The notes beneath the pieces were generated by a model, which had not been told where the DNA came from, did not search any database, and saw nothing but the letters and a program-made list of their open reading frames with translations. Position numbers and translations under genes: made by a program. From assembly GCF_036898095.1 (NCBI RefSeq), contig NC_090735.1, positions 3,505,978 through 3,569,977 on the forward strand: a stretch of DNA of 64,000 nucleotides, written 5' to 3'. Shown here in pieces: positions 30,098-41,172 of this stretch. This stretch comes from Palaemon carinicauda. Taxonomy: Eukaryota; Arthropoda; Malacostraca; Decapoda; Palaemonidae. Position 1 is the first letter of the stretch. Each line of letters begins with the position of its first letter.

Positions 30098-31250
30098 TTA
30101 GGGAATTGTAGTGGTTGAGCCCTCACCCACTACTGCACTCGTTGCTACGAATGGTCCCAGAGTGTAGCAGTTCTCGTAAAGAGACTGGACATTCTTAAGA
30201 TAAAAAGACGCGAACACTGACTTGCTTTTCCAATAGGTTGCGTCGATTATACTTTGCAGAGATCTATTTTGTTTAAAGGCCACGGAAGTTGCGACAGCTC
30301 TAACTTCGTGTGTCCTTACCTTCAGCAAAGCTTGGTCTTCCTCATTCAGATGGGAATGAGCTTCTCGTATTAACAGTCTGATAAAATAGGATAAAGCATT
30401 CTTTGACATAGGCAACGATGGTTTCTTAACTGAACACCATAAAGCTTCAGACGGGCCTCGTAAAGGTTTTTAAATAGAACTTAAGAGCTCTTACAGGACA
30501 TAAGACTCTTTCTAATTCATTTCCAACCATACGATAAGTTTGGAATATCGAACGATATTGGCCAAGGCCGAGAAGGCAGCTCGTGTTTGGCTAGAAAACC
30601 AAGTTGTAGAACATGTAGCCGTTTCGGATGAGAATCCGATGTTCTTGCTGAAGGCATGAATCTCACTGACTCTTTTAGCTGTGGCTAAGCATACCAGGAA
30701 AAGAGTCTTTAAGGTGAGATCTTTCAGGGAGGCTGATTGTAGCGGTTCGAACCTGTCTGACATAAGGAATCTTAGTACCACGTCTAAATTCCAACCAGGT
30801 GTAACCAAACGACGCTCCTTCGTGGTCTCAAAAGACTTAAGGAGGTCCTGTAGATCTTTATTGTTGGAAAGATCTAAGCCTCTGTGACGGAAGACTGATG
30901 CCAACATGCTTCTGTAACCCTTGATAGTGGGAGCTGAAAGAGATCGTTCTTTCCTCAGATATAAGAGGAAGTCAGCTATTTGAGTTACAGAGGTACTGGT
31001 CGAGGATACGGATACTGACTTGCACGAGTTTCGGAAGATTTCCCACTTCAATTGGTAGACTCTAAGGGTGGATGTTCTCCTTGCTCTAGCAATCGCTCTG
31101 GCTGCCTCCTTCGAAAAGCCTCTAGCTCTCGAGAGTCTTTTGATAGTCTGAAGGTAGTCAGACGAAGAGCGTGGAGGCCTTGGTGTACCTTCTTTACGCG
31201 TGGCTGACGTAGAAGGTCCACCCTTAGGGGAAGTGTTCTGGGAACGTCTA
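30098..31250 (-). pseudogene. DIRS tyrosine recombinase (copy D), frame-broken
   Basis: N-part (31250 down to 30512): SSSDYLQTIKRLSRARGFSK, RVYQLKWEIF, LSAPTIKGYRSMLASVF, and LATAKRVSEIHAFSKN with the first catalytic Arg intact (around 30651-30677). The frame is lost near 30540-30420. C-part (30415-30098): RTHEVRAVATSVAF with HxxR, ATYWKSKSVFASFYL with the Tyr, GPFVATSAVV. All catalytic residues survive but lie in two frames. The N-part overlaps the RNase H/MT frame by about 200 bases. Confidence 0.8.
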
Positions 31251-31990
31251 CTAGCCATCGAAGTACCTCGGTGAACCATTCTCTCGCGGGCCAGAGGGAA
31301 GCAACTAGCGTCAACCTTGTCCCTTCGTGAGAGGCGAACTTCTGCAGTACCTTGTTGACAATCTTGAACGGAGGGAATGCATATAGATCTAGATGTGACC
31401 AATCTAGTAGAAAGGCATCTATATGAACTGCTGCTGGGTCCGGGATTGGTGAGCAAATTATTGGGAGCCTCTTGGTCATCGAGGTTGCGAAGAGATCTAT
31501 GGTTGGCTGGCCCCAGGTGGCCCAAAGTCTCTTGCATACATCCTTGTGGAGGGTCCATTCTGTTGGAATTATTTGTCCCTTCCGACTGAGACAATCTGCC
31601 ATGACATTCAAGTTGCCTTGGATGAACCTCGTTACTAGTGATATGTCTAGACCTTTTGACCAGGTGAGGAGGTCCCTTGCGATCTCGTACAATGTCAGAG
31701 AGTAGGTCCCTCCTTGCTTGGAGATGTACGCCAAAGCCGTGGTGTTGTCCGAGTTCACCTCCACCACTTTGCCTTGAAGGAGAGACCTGAAGCTTTTCCA
31801 GGTCAGACTTACTGCCAGTAGCTCCTTGCAGTTGAAATGCATTGTCCTTTGACTCGAGTTCCATAATCCCGAGCATTCCCGACCGTCTAATGTCGCACCC
31901 CAGCCTACGTCCGATGCGTCCGAGAAGAGAACGTGGTTGGGAGTCTGAACAGTCAGGGGAACACCCTCTCTAAGGTTGATATAGTCCTTT
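31048..31990 (-). pseudogene. RNase H and MT-like region (copy D)
   Basis: FSDASDVGWGATLDG, CKELLAVSLTWKSF, NSDNTTALAYISKQGG and LNVMADCLSRKGQ carry the RNase H acidic residues. It continues QPTIDLFATSMTKRLP, CSPIPDPAAVHIDAFLLDW, LYAFPPFKIVNKVL, ASLWPAREWFTEVL. The open frame from an internal ATG at 31842 is 264 codons. It is the cleanest copy of this region in the window and shows what copy C has lost around LVTRFIQGNL. Confidence 0.8.
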
Positions 31991-32193
31991 CACCAAGTCA
32001 GACAAGACTTTATCTTTCCGGAAACCGGGATCGAGACCGCTTCTAGCGTCTTGTCCTTTTTCCAGTGAAAAGCTAGATGGTATAGAAGAGGACGGAGGTG
32101 TAGTCTTCCTAGTGACACAAATTGATCCACGGATGACAGTGTCCCTACCAGACTCATCCACAGCCTGACTGGGCAGCGTTCCTTCTTCAGCAT
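31990..32193 (-). pseudogene. RT C-terminal (thumb) fragment (copy D)
   Basis: LKKERCPVRLWMSLVGTLSS, LGRLHLRPLLYHLAFHWKKD: the segment that follows the RT palm in copy C (SWLHLLGHLASLARLVPNGR). The palm, including the YLDD block, is absent; gag sequence begins right upstream. Confidence 0.65.
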
Positions 32194-34430
32194 CTTCTGG
32201 ATGGATAGCAGGGCTGGGGGCTGATCGTCTTGTTCAGCAACGTCCTCATCAGAGGGTTCCTCATCCGAAACTGATGAGGAAACGGCAACGGAGTGGGCAA
32301 CGTCTGACTCGCTGAATCCGGTCGCACTGGTGGATGCGTGACGGAGCCGGACGCAATATCATGGAACTGCTGCACAGTCTGTGAACTGTCAACAACCATG
32401 GGTGCGCGAGGAAGTACAGCGTCAACCCGAAACTGTCTAGACTGTCTGGGTTGTGCAGTCAACACCCTACCGGGTTGCTGAGGTTGACGCACTGCGTCAC
32501 AACAAGTCACCTCTGCTGGTTGTTGAACGTCCTGAACGTCAACAACCACCTCCGAGCGTCGCTTAACGTCAACGTGCGACTGGCAACCCACACTGGGTCG
32601 CATCGGTGGAGGAACCACCTCAACTGGCAGACGCGAGTAGGTTACCTCAGCGTCAACAGGGCGCACAACCGACCGGTTGGAAGGTTGTTAGCCAGAAGGA
32701 GGAACCACCTCAACTGGCAGACGCGAGTAGGTTACCTCAGCGTCAACAGGGCGCACAACCAACCGGTTGGAAGGTTGTTGGCCAGAAGGTTCTTCTCCGC
32801 ATTTAAGTCCTCTATCAAGGACGCAAGCTTGGACTGCATGTCTTGCAGCAAAGCCTATTTAGGGTCTACGGGAGCAGGTGTGGCAACAGACGGGGTTAGC
32901 GACTGAGGCGGAACCATTTACCATCCCTGAAAGCCTTGTTATGTGTGACATAATAGTACAGCAAAACTTCAAAGGCTCGACAAAAGTTGAGAAGTTGACC
33001 TGTAAACAACTTGGAGCGTCTCCTGGCTAGGCGCCAGGGCGAGTCTACCAGAATTGAGAAGTCTATCTGGGCAGAGGCATGAACTCCCAAGCCGAGAACA
33101 TCTCTCGTGTCCTATCAGACTCTCGCTCTATAAGCCAGTTTAAAAGAAGGGAAATCAAAGGCTGTATCCCTAAAACTCCTCCTGGTGCCAAAACCAGTCG
33201 CCTAGCCAACGTAACGCTCTCTAGGAGAGCGAGAGAGCACTAGCTTAAAAACAACGGCTTCGAAGTAGCTAGGCCTAGTGTGAGTTCTGACGTTTAGGCG
33301 AACGAGGAGCAGCAGTTACAAGATCCGGACGAAGATCCTTAAAAAATCATCATGATTTAATTAAAGTCCATAGGAGGCTAAGCAGCTTAAGGCTCCTCTC
33401 CAAATGACAGAGTCCTCAAGGGAATATCAGTAGGAGGGAGAACAGCACTTTCTCATCTACAGGAACCTTGTCCGATAAAAGCTAGGTTACCTCAGTGAGT
33501 CTCTCACTGGTGCATTAGTAGCAGACCAGAAGGCAATGTCATGTAACTGCTTGACAGTCTGTGAACTGTCAACAACTGAACTGTCAACCACAACAGGTGC
33601 GTGAGGACATACAGTGTTCACTCGAGACTGCTTTGACTGTCTATACTGAGCAGTCAAAACAACTCTAGAATGCGGAGGTTGACGGACCGCGTCAAAACAA
33701 AACAACTTAGACTGTTGTTGTACCTCGCGAACGTCAACGGAAGGTTCCGTGCGTTACTGAACGTCAACATGCGGTTGGCAGGGTACACTGGAACGCATGG
33801 GTGGCGGGACTCTCTCAGCTGGAGTGCGGCAGAAGGTCGCCTCAGCGTCCACAGGACGCACAACCGTGGTTGGTTGTAGGCTAGAGGTTGGTGCAGTGTC
33901 AACCTTCTCCGCACGAAAGTCCCGCATCAATGACGTTAACTGAGACTGCATGGTCTGCAGCAAAGACCACTTAGGGTCTACAGGAGCAGGTGCGGCAACA
34001 GACGGTGTGACTGCCTGATGCGGTACCGCTTTGCCTCTCTTAGGAGGTGAGCAGTCGTCGGAAGACTGCAGCGAGTCCGAACTGACCCAGTGGCTACAAC
34101 TGGGCCGTTGGACTTGCGCGGAAGGGACCGACTTGCGCTTAATAAGCTGCGAGACCTTGGTCCATGGTTTCTTACGAGAAACCTCTTCCGCAGACGAGAA
34201 ATAAATGGGCTCTCTCGTCTTTGTGTGGGTGGGGCGATCTTGGGTAGATACGCCCGAAACCACGGAGGGAAACGTCTGTTCGTTGATCAAGGCCTGACGA
34301 ACCCATAAGTCGTTCGACATTACTTCTCCCCTGGGCTTGGGAGCTTGCAAGAGGTCCCGGACTAGGTGAACGACAGGCACGAACAGACGAACCCTCGGAC
34401 GCAACACTGTAACACTTTGCGCATATCACT
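32187..34430 (-). pseudogene. gag-like region of copy D with an internal duplication
   Basis: From 34430: CAKCYSVASEG (a CxxC), then in another frame SNDLWVRQALINEQTFPSVV, RAEKVDTAPTSSLQPTTVVR, PPPMRSSVPCQPHVDVQ. A second, diverged copy of the same block lies at 32880-32330 (APMVVDSSQTVQQFHDIASG; VEVVPPPMRPSVGCQSHVDV), with ~600 bases of non-homologous gag between. Copy F has the same layout, so the duplication is a family trait. Frames change several times. Confidence 0.65.
32606..32792. repeat. 90-bp tandem duplication in gag of copy D
   Basis: GAACCACCTCAACTGGCAGA starts at 32612 and 32702; the two copies differ at about two positions, so the duplication is recent. 90 is a multiple of three. 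Confidence 0.9.
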
Positions 34431-35075
34431 TTATCACTTCGATTTTCTGTTTTGCACTTATTTCACTGAAATCGAAACTTTTACTGATTTCTACCTGAAA
34501 CACGCAATTCTACCCTCATTAAAAGGTAGTAATTGCAAAATCAGTCGTATAATGCAGCTCATTAATACTAGCAAAAAACAGAAAACATATATAAAGATAA
34601 AAAATTCAGTGGCTGGGAAAGAGACTAAACACTAGTTCAAATAAACTATGTTTACAATCTCTCACCGCACATAGCCTGGGGACAAGAATAAAACCCTAGA
34701 AACGTTTTACCTTCTTCCCCGTACAGCGACTAGGGACGAGAGTAACACGAGAACAACGTTACCCGCTTGAACGGAACGTTTTCTCTCCTCTCTCTCCCTC
34801 CGTCTCTATCTCTCTCTCTCTTTCTCTCTTGATTTCGCACCTAAGAGAAGAGCCCAATTATATATCGTCAAAAAAACATGTTATTTGACTAAAGGAAAAA
34901 AACTGAAAGGTTTTCCAATAAAAAGTTCCTTTAATTTAGAATTTAAAACATTAAAGCTAAGAAAGAATGAACAAAACGTCAGAATCGATTTACTCTTACT
35001 GCAAAGTGAAACCGTGATACACTCTCTCTCTATCGTAACGATAGAGCGCATGTTGAACGTCTTGAACGTCAACAA

Positions 35076-35077
35076 CT
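35076..35077 (-). promoter_or_regulatory. splice-acceptor-like site upstream of gag (copy D)
   Basis: On the minus strand TTTTTTAGACTACGCAG then TTGTTGACG, 725 bases from the left end. Copy F has TTTTGTCTCTGCAG then TTGTTGACG at 717 bases. Confidence 0.4.
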
Positions 35078-35631
35078 GCGTAGTCTAAAAAACTAAACGT
35101 TAGTTCATCTTTGAAAACAGTACGAAGACTATCAAAGAAATTCTTTCATAAAACATTAAATTTAAAAAGTTTTAAATTCTTTAAAGGCTAAATACGATAT
35201 AACGGGCTCAACGTTGATTAACTTCGGTTCCAAGTTAGGACCGCCTACTATCAGGAAAGGTCGCATATAAACAAAACATAAAAATTATCTTTATATGTTT
35301 ATAATAAATGGAAAGTTAATCGAAGAGGCCTAATAAAGGCGGAGAGATATAAAATATATAGATCTATAACGTGTTAAGCAAAATTACTAAAAACCTAAAC
35401 ACACTTCCGTCTAAGGGAAGGGTCGGCCATTTAAAAGTGAAAGAGAGTCCATACTCTCTTAGTCACCCTAATTAAATCTATCCAAAACGAGTTCAAGTTT
35501 TGAGATGAAGATAAAACACCTGCATAGCGAAAGCTCAAAACTAGAATAGTGTACTTCACCAAATAGTTGTGAAAACAAATCCAGTTAGTAACAGCGTATT
35601 AGTAGGTCTTGCCGGTAGCCCGACAGAGAGA

Positions 35632-35802
35632 AAATTGGTTCTGTGTTTACATTGAGTACTGAGTACCTGCTAGACAGATGGCGCTGTTGATGTACACCCC
35701 CTACCTGCATAGCGATCGCTGGCGTATTTTGAACGTAGAGTTTTCTGTCGAGCAACAGAGTTGCAGCTTATATAATCACCATCTAAGTTTAATATTGAAA
35801 AC
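35632..35802 (-). repeat. left-terminal inverted repeat of copy D
   Basis: TTGGTTCTGTGTTTACATTG through TGCAGCTTATATAATCACC, ending GTTTAATATTGAAAAC; pairs with 29359-29545. Confidence 0.85.
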
Positions 35803-36124
35803 ATAATAATAATAATAATCAAAGCCATTGGTTTGTATGTGAAAACTCTATTTTGCTATTAAAAGGTTGCATTTTTTCTTTTGAATGTGGTAACTGGAAT
35901 ATATTTACAATTGTATACAGTTGTTGTTATGATTTAATTCTTGATTTCATCTTTCAGACTCATTGGGGTTCCTTGGAAGTCCCTTCTGTACCACATCCAA
36001 TGAGCATAATCCAGCATGGCTCTCTGCGATACGAAAACTTCTAAATAGAAAATTATTCATTATAATTGTGAATCAAACATTCAAGTTTCATGGTGTAAGT
36101 TTTTTAGTGATACACTAAGGTGCA
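35803..36124 (+). promoter_or_regulatory. intron end and 5' UTR of the zinc-finger gene
   Basis: 35803-35819 is residual AAT repeat. 35820-35957 is AT-rich and ends in the acceptor TTTCAG. From 35958 to the ATG is presumed 5' UTR with stops in the coding frame (TAA at about 36043 among others). The intron upstream would therefore contain DIRS copy D if the 5' exons lie further left; those exons are not identified. Confidence 0.5.
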
Positions 36125-39100
36125 ATGGATCAGTCTCCACAAGAAATTATGCACTCCTTATTTTCCATTGATTCCAGCATGGAAAATAGGGGACATCTGT
36201 ATACATATAACTTTCCGTATGGACAGTATTCCTATCCGTATTCATATCCATATCCTGCTTCTCATCCTCCACCAGGTCTCATGAATATTCCGTCTCCCTG
36301 CCATGGTATCCCCCCTTCAACCCATCCTATTCCAATGTCTACTGAAAATTCAGTGATCCCTCAAGAAAATTTATCTTCATATCCAGGTGGAGTACATGAC
36401 ATCCATTCTTCAGTAGGTGATGTGAGAGAACTGACGGACAATAGAGTTAGGATTTCGTCACAGGGAAACTCAATGAATTGTCATGTTTCTGGAGATCTTC
36501 AAAACTTGCCGGCAAATTTAGGCGTACATGGTGATTCGAGATATCCAATTGATATGCGACCCATGGCTGATGAACAGAGGATTGTAGGTGACCACGTACC
36601 TGTTTCCAACCATCCATGTACTTCATTGGATTCGAGTCACGTTGGAGATTGCCCTCAACCAACAGATTTATCAGTGCAGCGTATTGATTCTAAATTTTAT
36701 AATGGTGTTCATCATGTTCCAGAAGACTTGAAAGAAGCTCAAGATATTGATCCATCTAACAATTCTGAGCAAAGAGATCAGAGAACTGTAAATGAAAATA
36801 GAAACCACGAAGCTGCGGAGAATGATATAAATCAATTGAATAGCAATTTTAAATATCCAAGAGATATGTATGTGTATGATAATCTTGCTACTAATATATC
36901 AAAGTCTTCAGAAAAATTTCAATTATCTTTGGGAGACCCCAGACCACCTGTGTCAGTTGACAATTCTAAGACAACATTAGTACATGACCTAAGGATGTCA
37001 ACTGTAGCTCAAGAACCTCAAATCCCAGTGCCTAATCACAGTTTGAAACCAGTTTGTGAAGAAGAGAGAGATGTGTACAATTCCTCTGGAATGAGCATTG
37101 ATTTTAGGTCAGGGAATGAGCAGTATTATGGGGAAAAGTCCAGTGTTTGCATGGAGAAAAATTTAGCAATAGATTGTGAGGCTAACATGGATACAGAAAA
37201 TCAGGAGTTTAAGAAAATAAACAGTGATTCAAGACTTCCAATTGGAAATGACACTTTCTCTGGCAGTGAAATAAAATCACCTACAGGTGATGATCAGATG
37301 TTACCAGGGGCTTCAATCTACACTGAAAAAACAAATGAAGTGCATGTGCAATATCCTACAACAACTTCTTCAGGAACCTCTCTTGATCTTAGTTCTCATC
37401 CTTTGGGAGAACATTTAGAAAGTAAAGGAGAAGGTAGAGATTGTAGCAAAATTAATATGGATTGTGGCGTAAGCTCGGGCAATGATGACAGACTTCATGC
37501 GGACAAAATTATGAAGGAAAATGAACCAGTGAATAGGGCAGAGCAACTTTTAAATGATGAACATCAAGTTGATAGTGAAAAGGAAACTACATGTGGAAAA
37601 GAAGGAAAAGAGAGGGAAGAAGAAGAAGAGGAGGAGGAGGAGGAGAATGGGGAGGACGAAGACGAGGATGATTTTGATTCGGAAGCATCCAACCCTGAGT
37701 ATCCAAGTCCATACATTGAGTTTAATGACATAGCTCATGGAGTTTTCAAAAATATCAGTAATATTGCTGGCCCAGCAAAACCATTCCAATGCGAAGATTG
37801 TGATGCAACTTTCACAACCAAGGGAAATTTGAAAGTACACAAGAGAATTCATACCGGAGAGAGACCTTACGAATGTGAGGACTGCGGAAAAACCTTTTCT
37901 TATTGTGCTTCATATCAGTCCCATAAGCTTATTCATAGTGGTCATAGGCCTTTTAAATGTGAATATTGCGAGCGAGCGTTCTTTCGAAGTGAGCACCTAG
38001 AACGTCACAGGAGAAGACATACTGGGGAGAGGCCATTTAAATGCACAGAATGTGATGCCACATTCGCAGCAAGTGATGGCCTGGCAAGGCACACAAGAAC
38101 GCACACTGGAGAGCGGCCATATAATTGCGAGCACTGCGGAATGGCCTTTGCTTATAAATCGACTTTTCTCAGACACAAGTTGGTACACTCGGAGAGTGAA
38201 TTTAAGTGCGATGATTGCGAGGCAACATTTAAAGATCCCTTAAAGCTAGAAAAGCATGCTAAAAAGCATAATGATCCAAGTTATGTACCTGGCGAAGGAG
38301 ACCCAAATCCACATAGAACTTTTGAGGATGGAATTTGGATGAATGTGTGCGAGTTTTGTCAAATGAAATTCAAGCGCAAATCAGATTACTACCTCCATCG
38401 ACGGACGCATACAGGAGAGAAGCCCTATATATGTGATGTATGTAGTTCATCGTTTATACGGAGAACTTATTTAGATATTCACATGCGCACGCATACTGGT
38501 GAACGTCCATACAAATGTAGCGAGTGTGACTCGGCCTTTAAAACTCGTACGGCATTAAAATTTCATCACCGCATTCATACAGGAGAGAGACCTTACAAAT
38601 GTGAAGTTTGCGAATTTGCGTTCGCTCAGAAGTCTGCTATGAAAGCCCACATGCGAATCCATTCAGGTGTAAAACCTTTCAAGTGCAATGAATGCGAAGC
38701 GTCGTTTCGTCACAGTAGCAGTTTAACTATTCATAAGAGAACGCATACTGGGGAAAAACCATATTTTTGCGATCAGTGCGGAGCATCTTTTGCACAGAGG
38801 CCGCACCTCAATTTGCACAGGCGATCCCATTCTGGTATTAAGCCACATTCTTGTGACGAATGTAATGCATCCTTCACCAAAAAAGACTACCTCTTGGCCC
38901 ATAAGTCAAAGCATGCTGCAGGAAGTGCCATAAAGATAGAAGCTCTAGTAGAAGCAGCAGGTGAACATGCATTTAAGTGCACTGAATGTGATATGGTATT
39001 TACTCATCATTCCAGTCTTACAGTTCACATGAGGAAACATACGGGAGAAAGACCATTTGTCTGTGAAGACTGTGGAGCATCCTTTTTGTACAGTTCAAAC

Positions 39101-39865
39101 CTCACAACTCATCGCCGTAAGCATACGGGTGAAAGGCCCTATAAATGTAACCAGTGTGAGTCATCGTTTATACTAAAGAGTTATTTAACAATGCACCTTA
39201 GGAAGCACTCTGGAGAACGGCCATTCAAGTGTGACGATTGTGGGGCTCGCTTTACTCAGAAAACACACCTATCAACACACCGTCGCATCCACACTGGGGA
39301 ATGCCCTTATAAATGTGAAGAATGTGGGGAAGCCTTTCGTGACGGGGCTAATTTTTGGCGACACAAAAAAAAGCACATGATTGGGGAAGGTGCAGCTACT
39401 GTAGTAAGACGAAGGGGCAGACGAGGTCGAGGAAAGGGAAGGGGTACTGCGAAAGCTCCCAGACGTACGTCACGTATTCGTCGAAATGTAATGAAGATGG
39501 AGGATTGTTATGAGCAGTTTCCTGTCACACGCAATGGTGACCCCCTTCTCTTGAAAGAGGAGCCAGTAGATTCCTCTAACATAGATGATGATGAACCCTA
39601 CATCCCTATTGATCCCATGGTGGAAATCAAGTTAGAAGGTGATGATGAGGATGAGGAGAATGGGAATAGTGATGTTGAACTTCAGGGAATTTGCTTTAAG
39701 ATTAAAATGGAAAACAATGAGGAAATTAATCATGGTGCTCATGAAGGAGGTGGTGAAAGAAACTTGGAAAAAGATGATACTTTAATCCCTGGCCAAGAGG
39801 ATAGAAATTCAAAATATGGAAAGGGTTCTAAAATATTGTTAAAGTCACAGAATAATCAATTCTAG
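36125..39865 (+). CDS. C2H2 zinc-finger protein, 18 fingers
   Basis: Intact 1246-codon frame with a true ATG (GTGCAATGG) and TAG at 39863. A splice acceptor (TTCATCTTTCAG, AG at 35956-35957) lies 168 bases upstream, so this is probably the last, main coding exon after 5' UTR exons. Residues 1-490: low-complexity, polar, Tyr/Pro-rich at the start (YSYPYSYPYPASHPPP). About 498-520: acidic run of Glu then GEDEDEDD. 554-1084: 18 C2H2 fingers, most joined by HTGE(R/K)P(Y/F) linkers, with gaps after finger 6 (a 23-residue insert) and finger 13. ~1097-1120: basic RRRGRRGRGKGRG, AT-hook-like. Tail acidic, with LKEE, IKLE and IKME that fit the sumoylation consensus. Likely a nuclear sequence-specific DNA-binding regulator; orthology not determinable here. 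No stops or frameshifts, in contrast to everything around it. Confidence 0.93.
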   Translation: MDQSPQEIMHSLFSIDSSMENRGHLYTYNFPYGQYSYPYSYPYPASHPPPGLMNIPSPCHGIPPSTHPIPMSTENSVIPQENLSSYPGGVHDIHSSVGDVRELTDNRVRISSQGNSMNCHVSGDLQNLPANLGVHGDSRYPIDMRPMADEQRIVGDHVPVSNHPCTSLDSSHVGDCPQPTDLSVQRIDSKFYNGVHHVPEDLKEAQDIDPSNNSEQRDQRTVNENRNHEAAENDINQLNSNFKYPRDMYVYDNLATNISKSSEKFQLSLGDPRPPVSVDNSKTTLVHDLRMSTVAQEPQIPVPNHSLKPVCEEERDVYNSSGMSIDFRSGNEQYYGEKSSVCMEKNLAIDCEANMDTENQEFKKINSDSRLPIGNDTFSGSEIKSPTGDDQMLPGASIYTEKTNEVHVQYPTTTSSGTSLDLSSHPLGEHLESKGEGRDCSKINMDCGVSSGNDDRLHADKIMKENEPVNRAEQLLNDEHQVDSEKETTCGKEGKEREEEEEEEEEENGEDEDEDDFDSEASNPEYPSPYIEFNDIAHGVFKNISNIAGPAKPFQCEDCDATFTTKGNLKVHKRIHTGERPYECEDCGKTFSYCASYQSHKLIHSGHRPFKCEYCERAFFRSEHLERHRRRHTGERPFKCTECDATFAASDGLARHTRTHTGERPYNCEHCGMAFAYKSTFLRHKLVHSESEFKCDDCEATFKDPLKLEKHAKKHNDPSYVPGEGDPNPHRTFEDGIWMNVCEFCQMKFKRKSDYYLHRRTHTGEKPYICDVCSSSFIRRTYLDIHMRTHTGERPYKCSECDSAFKTRTALKFHHRIHTGERPYKCEVCEFAFAQKSAMKAHMRIHSGVKPFKCNECEASFRHSSSLTIHKRTHTGEKPYFCDQCGASFAQRPHLNLHRRSHSGIKPHSCDECNASFTKKDYLLAHKSKHAAGSAIKIEALVEAAGEHAFKCTECDMVFTHHSSLTVHMRKHTGERPFVCEDCGASFLYSSNLTTHRRKHTGERPYKCNQCESSFILKSYLTMHLRKHSGERPFKCDDCGARFTQKTHLSTHRRIHTGECPYKCEECGEAFRDGANFWRHKKKHMIGEGAATVVRRRGRRGRGKGRGTAKAPRRTSRIRRNVMKMEDCYEQFPVTRNGDPLLLKEEPVDSSNIDDDEPYIPIDPMVEIKLEGDDEDEENGNSDVELQGICFKIKMENNEEINHGAHEGGGERNLEKDDTLIPGQEDRNSKYGKGSKILLKSQNNQF

Positions 39866-40549
39866 TTTATTTATTTTTTGTTAAAAAGATTTTAATATAT
39901 GAAAAATATGTTGTGATTGTCCCAGTAGTAAGTATGTAGTAAAGTGAAATTGTGTGGTATTTTAAGCGCTAAAAGAATTTTAATTTATTTTGTTATTTAT
40001 CCCCTAACAGGATAAAAGATCTCATTTGATGTTGATTTGTTTGTTACAGATGAGAATATGTTGCAGATTATTTCATATTAGATACAAGAATATATCTTAC
40101 CTATTGTTACAGCAGTAGTTTTAGTCATATGCATTTCTTTCAAAGGTAACAAAAATGTTTTTATATTTTATTTTTGTATCAACAAAATTCCCAAAGATTT
40201 TTACTAAAGTTTCTTGGTTCAGCTAATCAGAGGTCATACTTTTGAAATTCAACTCTGTTAATGTAATTGTGACTTTGTTAATTCATTGTGAAACTTCTAA
40301 GCTAAATTAGATCAAAAGACTGCCATAACTTCCAACCATCTGCCTACACAGGTTGTTCTTGAATCAACTTGTTAGTTTTTGAAGGAAAATTTATAAGAAT
40401 TTACTATTTTACACAGCAGTGTCAAAAAAAAAAAACCCCACTTTGTTTTTATGTGAATAGTAAGATTTCGATGAATATCCAACAAAGATTTTACAACTTG
40501 TATTGACCAAAGAGCAGCAATAAGATAAGAAAATATGGAAAGCATAAGA

Positions 40550-40555
40550 AATAAA
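40550..40555 (+). terminator. candidate polyadenylation signal of the zinc-finger gene
   Basis: AATAAA 685 bases after the stop; a second AATAAA is at 40736-40741. The sequence between stop and signal is AT-rich without frames, fitting a 3' UTR. Confidence 0.5.
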
Positions 40556-40741
40556 TACTGTAAAAACTAGTTTTGCATCTGATTACACAACCACATTCAA
40601 GTTTATTCTCAAGAATTCCAGAGAAAGTTATGTAACAATGTTATTTATGAGAATTGCAAGATGTCCTCAAATCTACAGTAGGAAAATAATCTAGTCTGTA
40701 GTTTAATTATTAGTTGAGGAATGAGAAAATTGGAAAATAAA

Positions 40742-41172
40742 GCAAGTTAGTAAACAATATGTTCATAGTCAAACATATTGATTTAGCAACAAATTAAATA
40801 CTGTTTCTCCTTGTCTTTTTTATTCTAGATATAATGATGTTATTAACATGATAAAAATATTTTTATGTTTTTAGAAAATTATTCATTCTTGGCAAACTAA
40901 AGGTGCTGTATGGTTAATTTGTGTTTCAAACTATTATTTGATGGAGTCGGGAAAATTTAGGTAGAATGCTTTTGCATCTAGTTCACCAAGTACGACAATG
41001 CTCTTGCAATTTGGTATCAATAGGTTTACATGGATGAAGGACTACCCTCATCAAAATGTTCTCCAGGATTCAAAAGTGATACAAGAGAGAGTTAGTATCC
41101 ATAATGATGTCTTCTTAAGTACACATAAATTTCAGGTAGTAAGGAGGAGTTTATAAAGTTCAAAGAACGTTT
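40742..41172. other. no recognisable feature
   Basis: AT-rich unique-looking sequence downstream of the zinc-finger gene. Confidence 0.4.

Larger units (their letters stand above)
29359..35802 (-). mobile_element. DIRS-like retrotransposon copy D (family 2), minus strand
   Basis: Termini are inverted repeats (29359-29545 and 35632-35802) with GCCAGCGATCGCTATGCAGG and GCGCCATCTGTCTAGCAGG near each end. Reading on the minus strand: left terminus, acceptor-like site (35076-35077), gag (34430 to ~32190), RT thumb only, RNase H, MT-like region, tyrosine recombinase, ICR (29590-29700), right terminus. The RT palm with YxDD is missing, so D is non-autonomous. It lies in the (AAT)n tail of a LINE without visible target duplication and ends 155 bases before the 5' exon of the zinc-finger gene. 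Same family as copy F, different from A/B/C/E/G. Confidence 0.85.

Noticed and set aside
30512..31876. 454-codon minus-strand frame as a single protein
   Set aside because: Only the part after about 31250 is recombinase; the N-terminal ~200 codons are the RNase H/MT region read out of frame.
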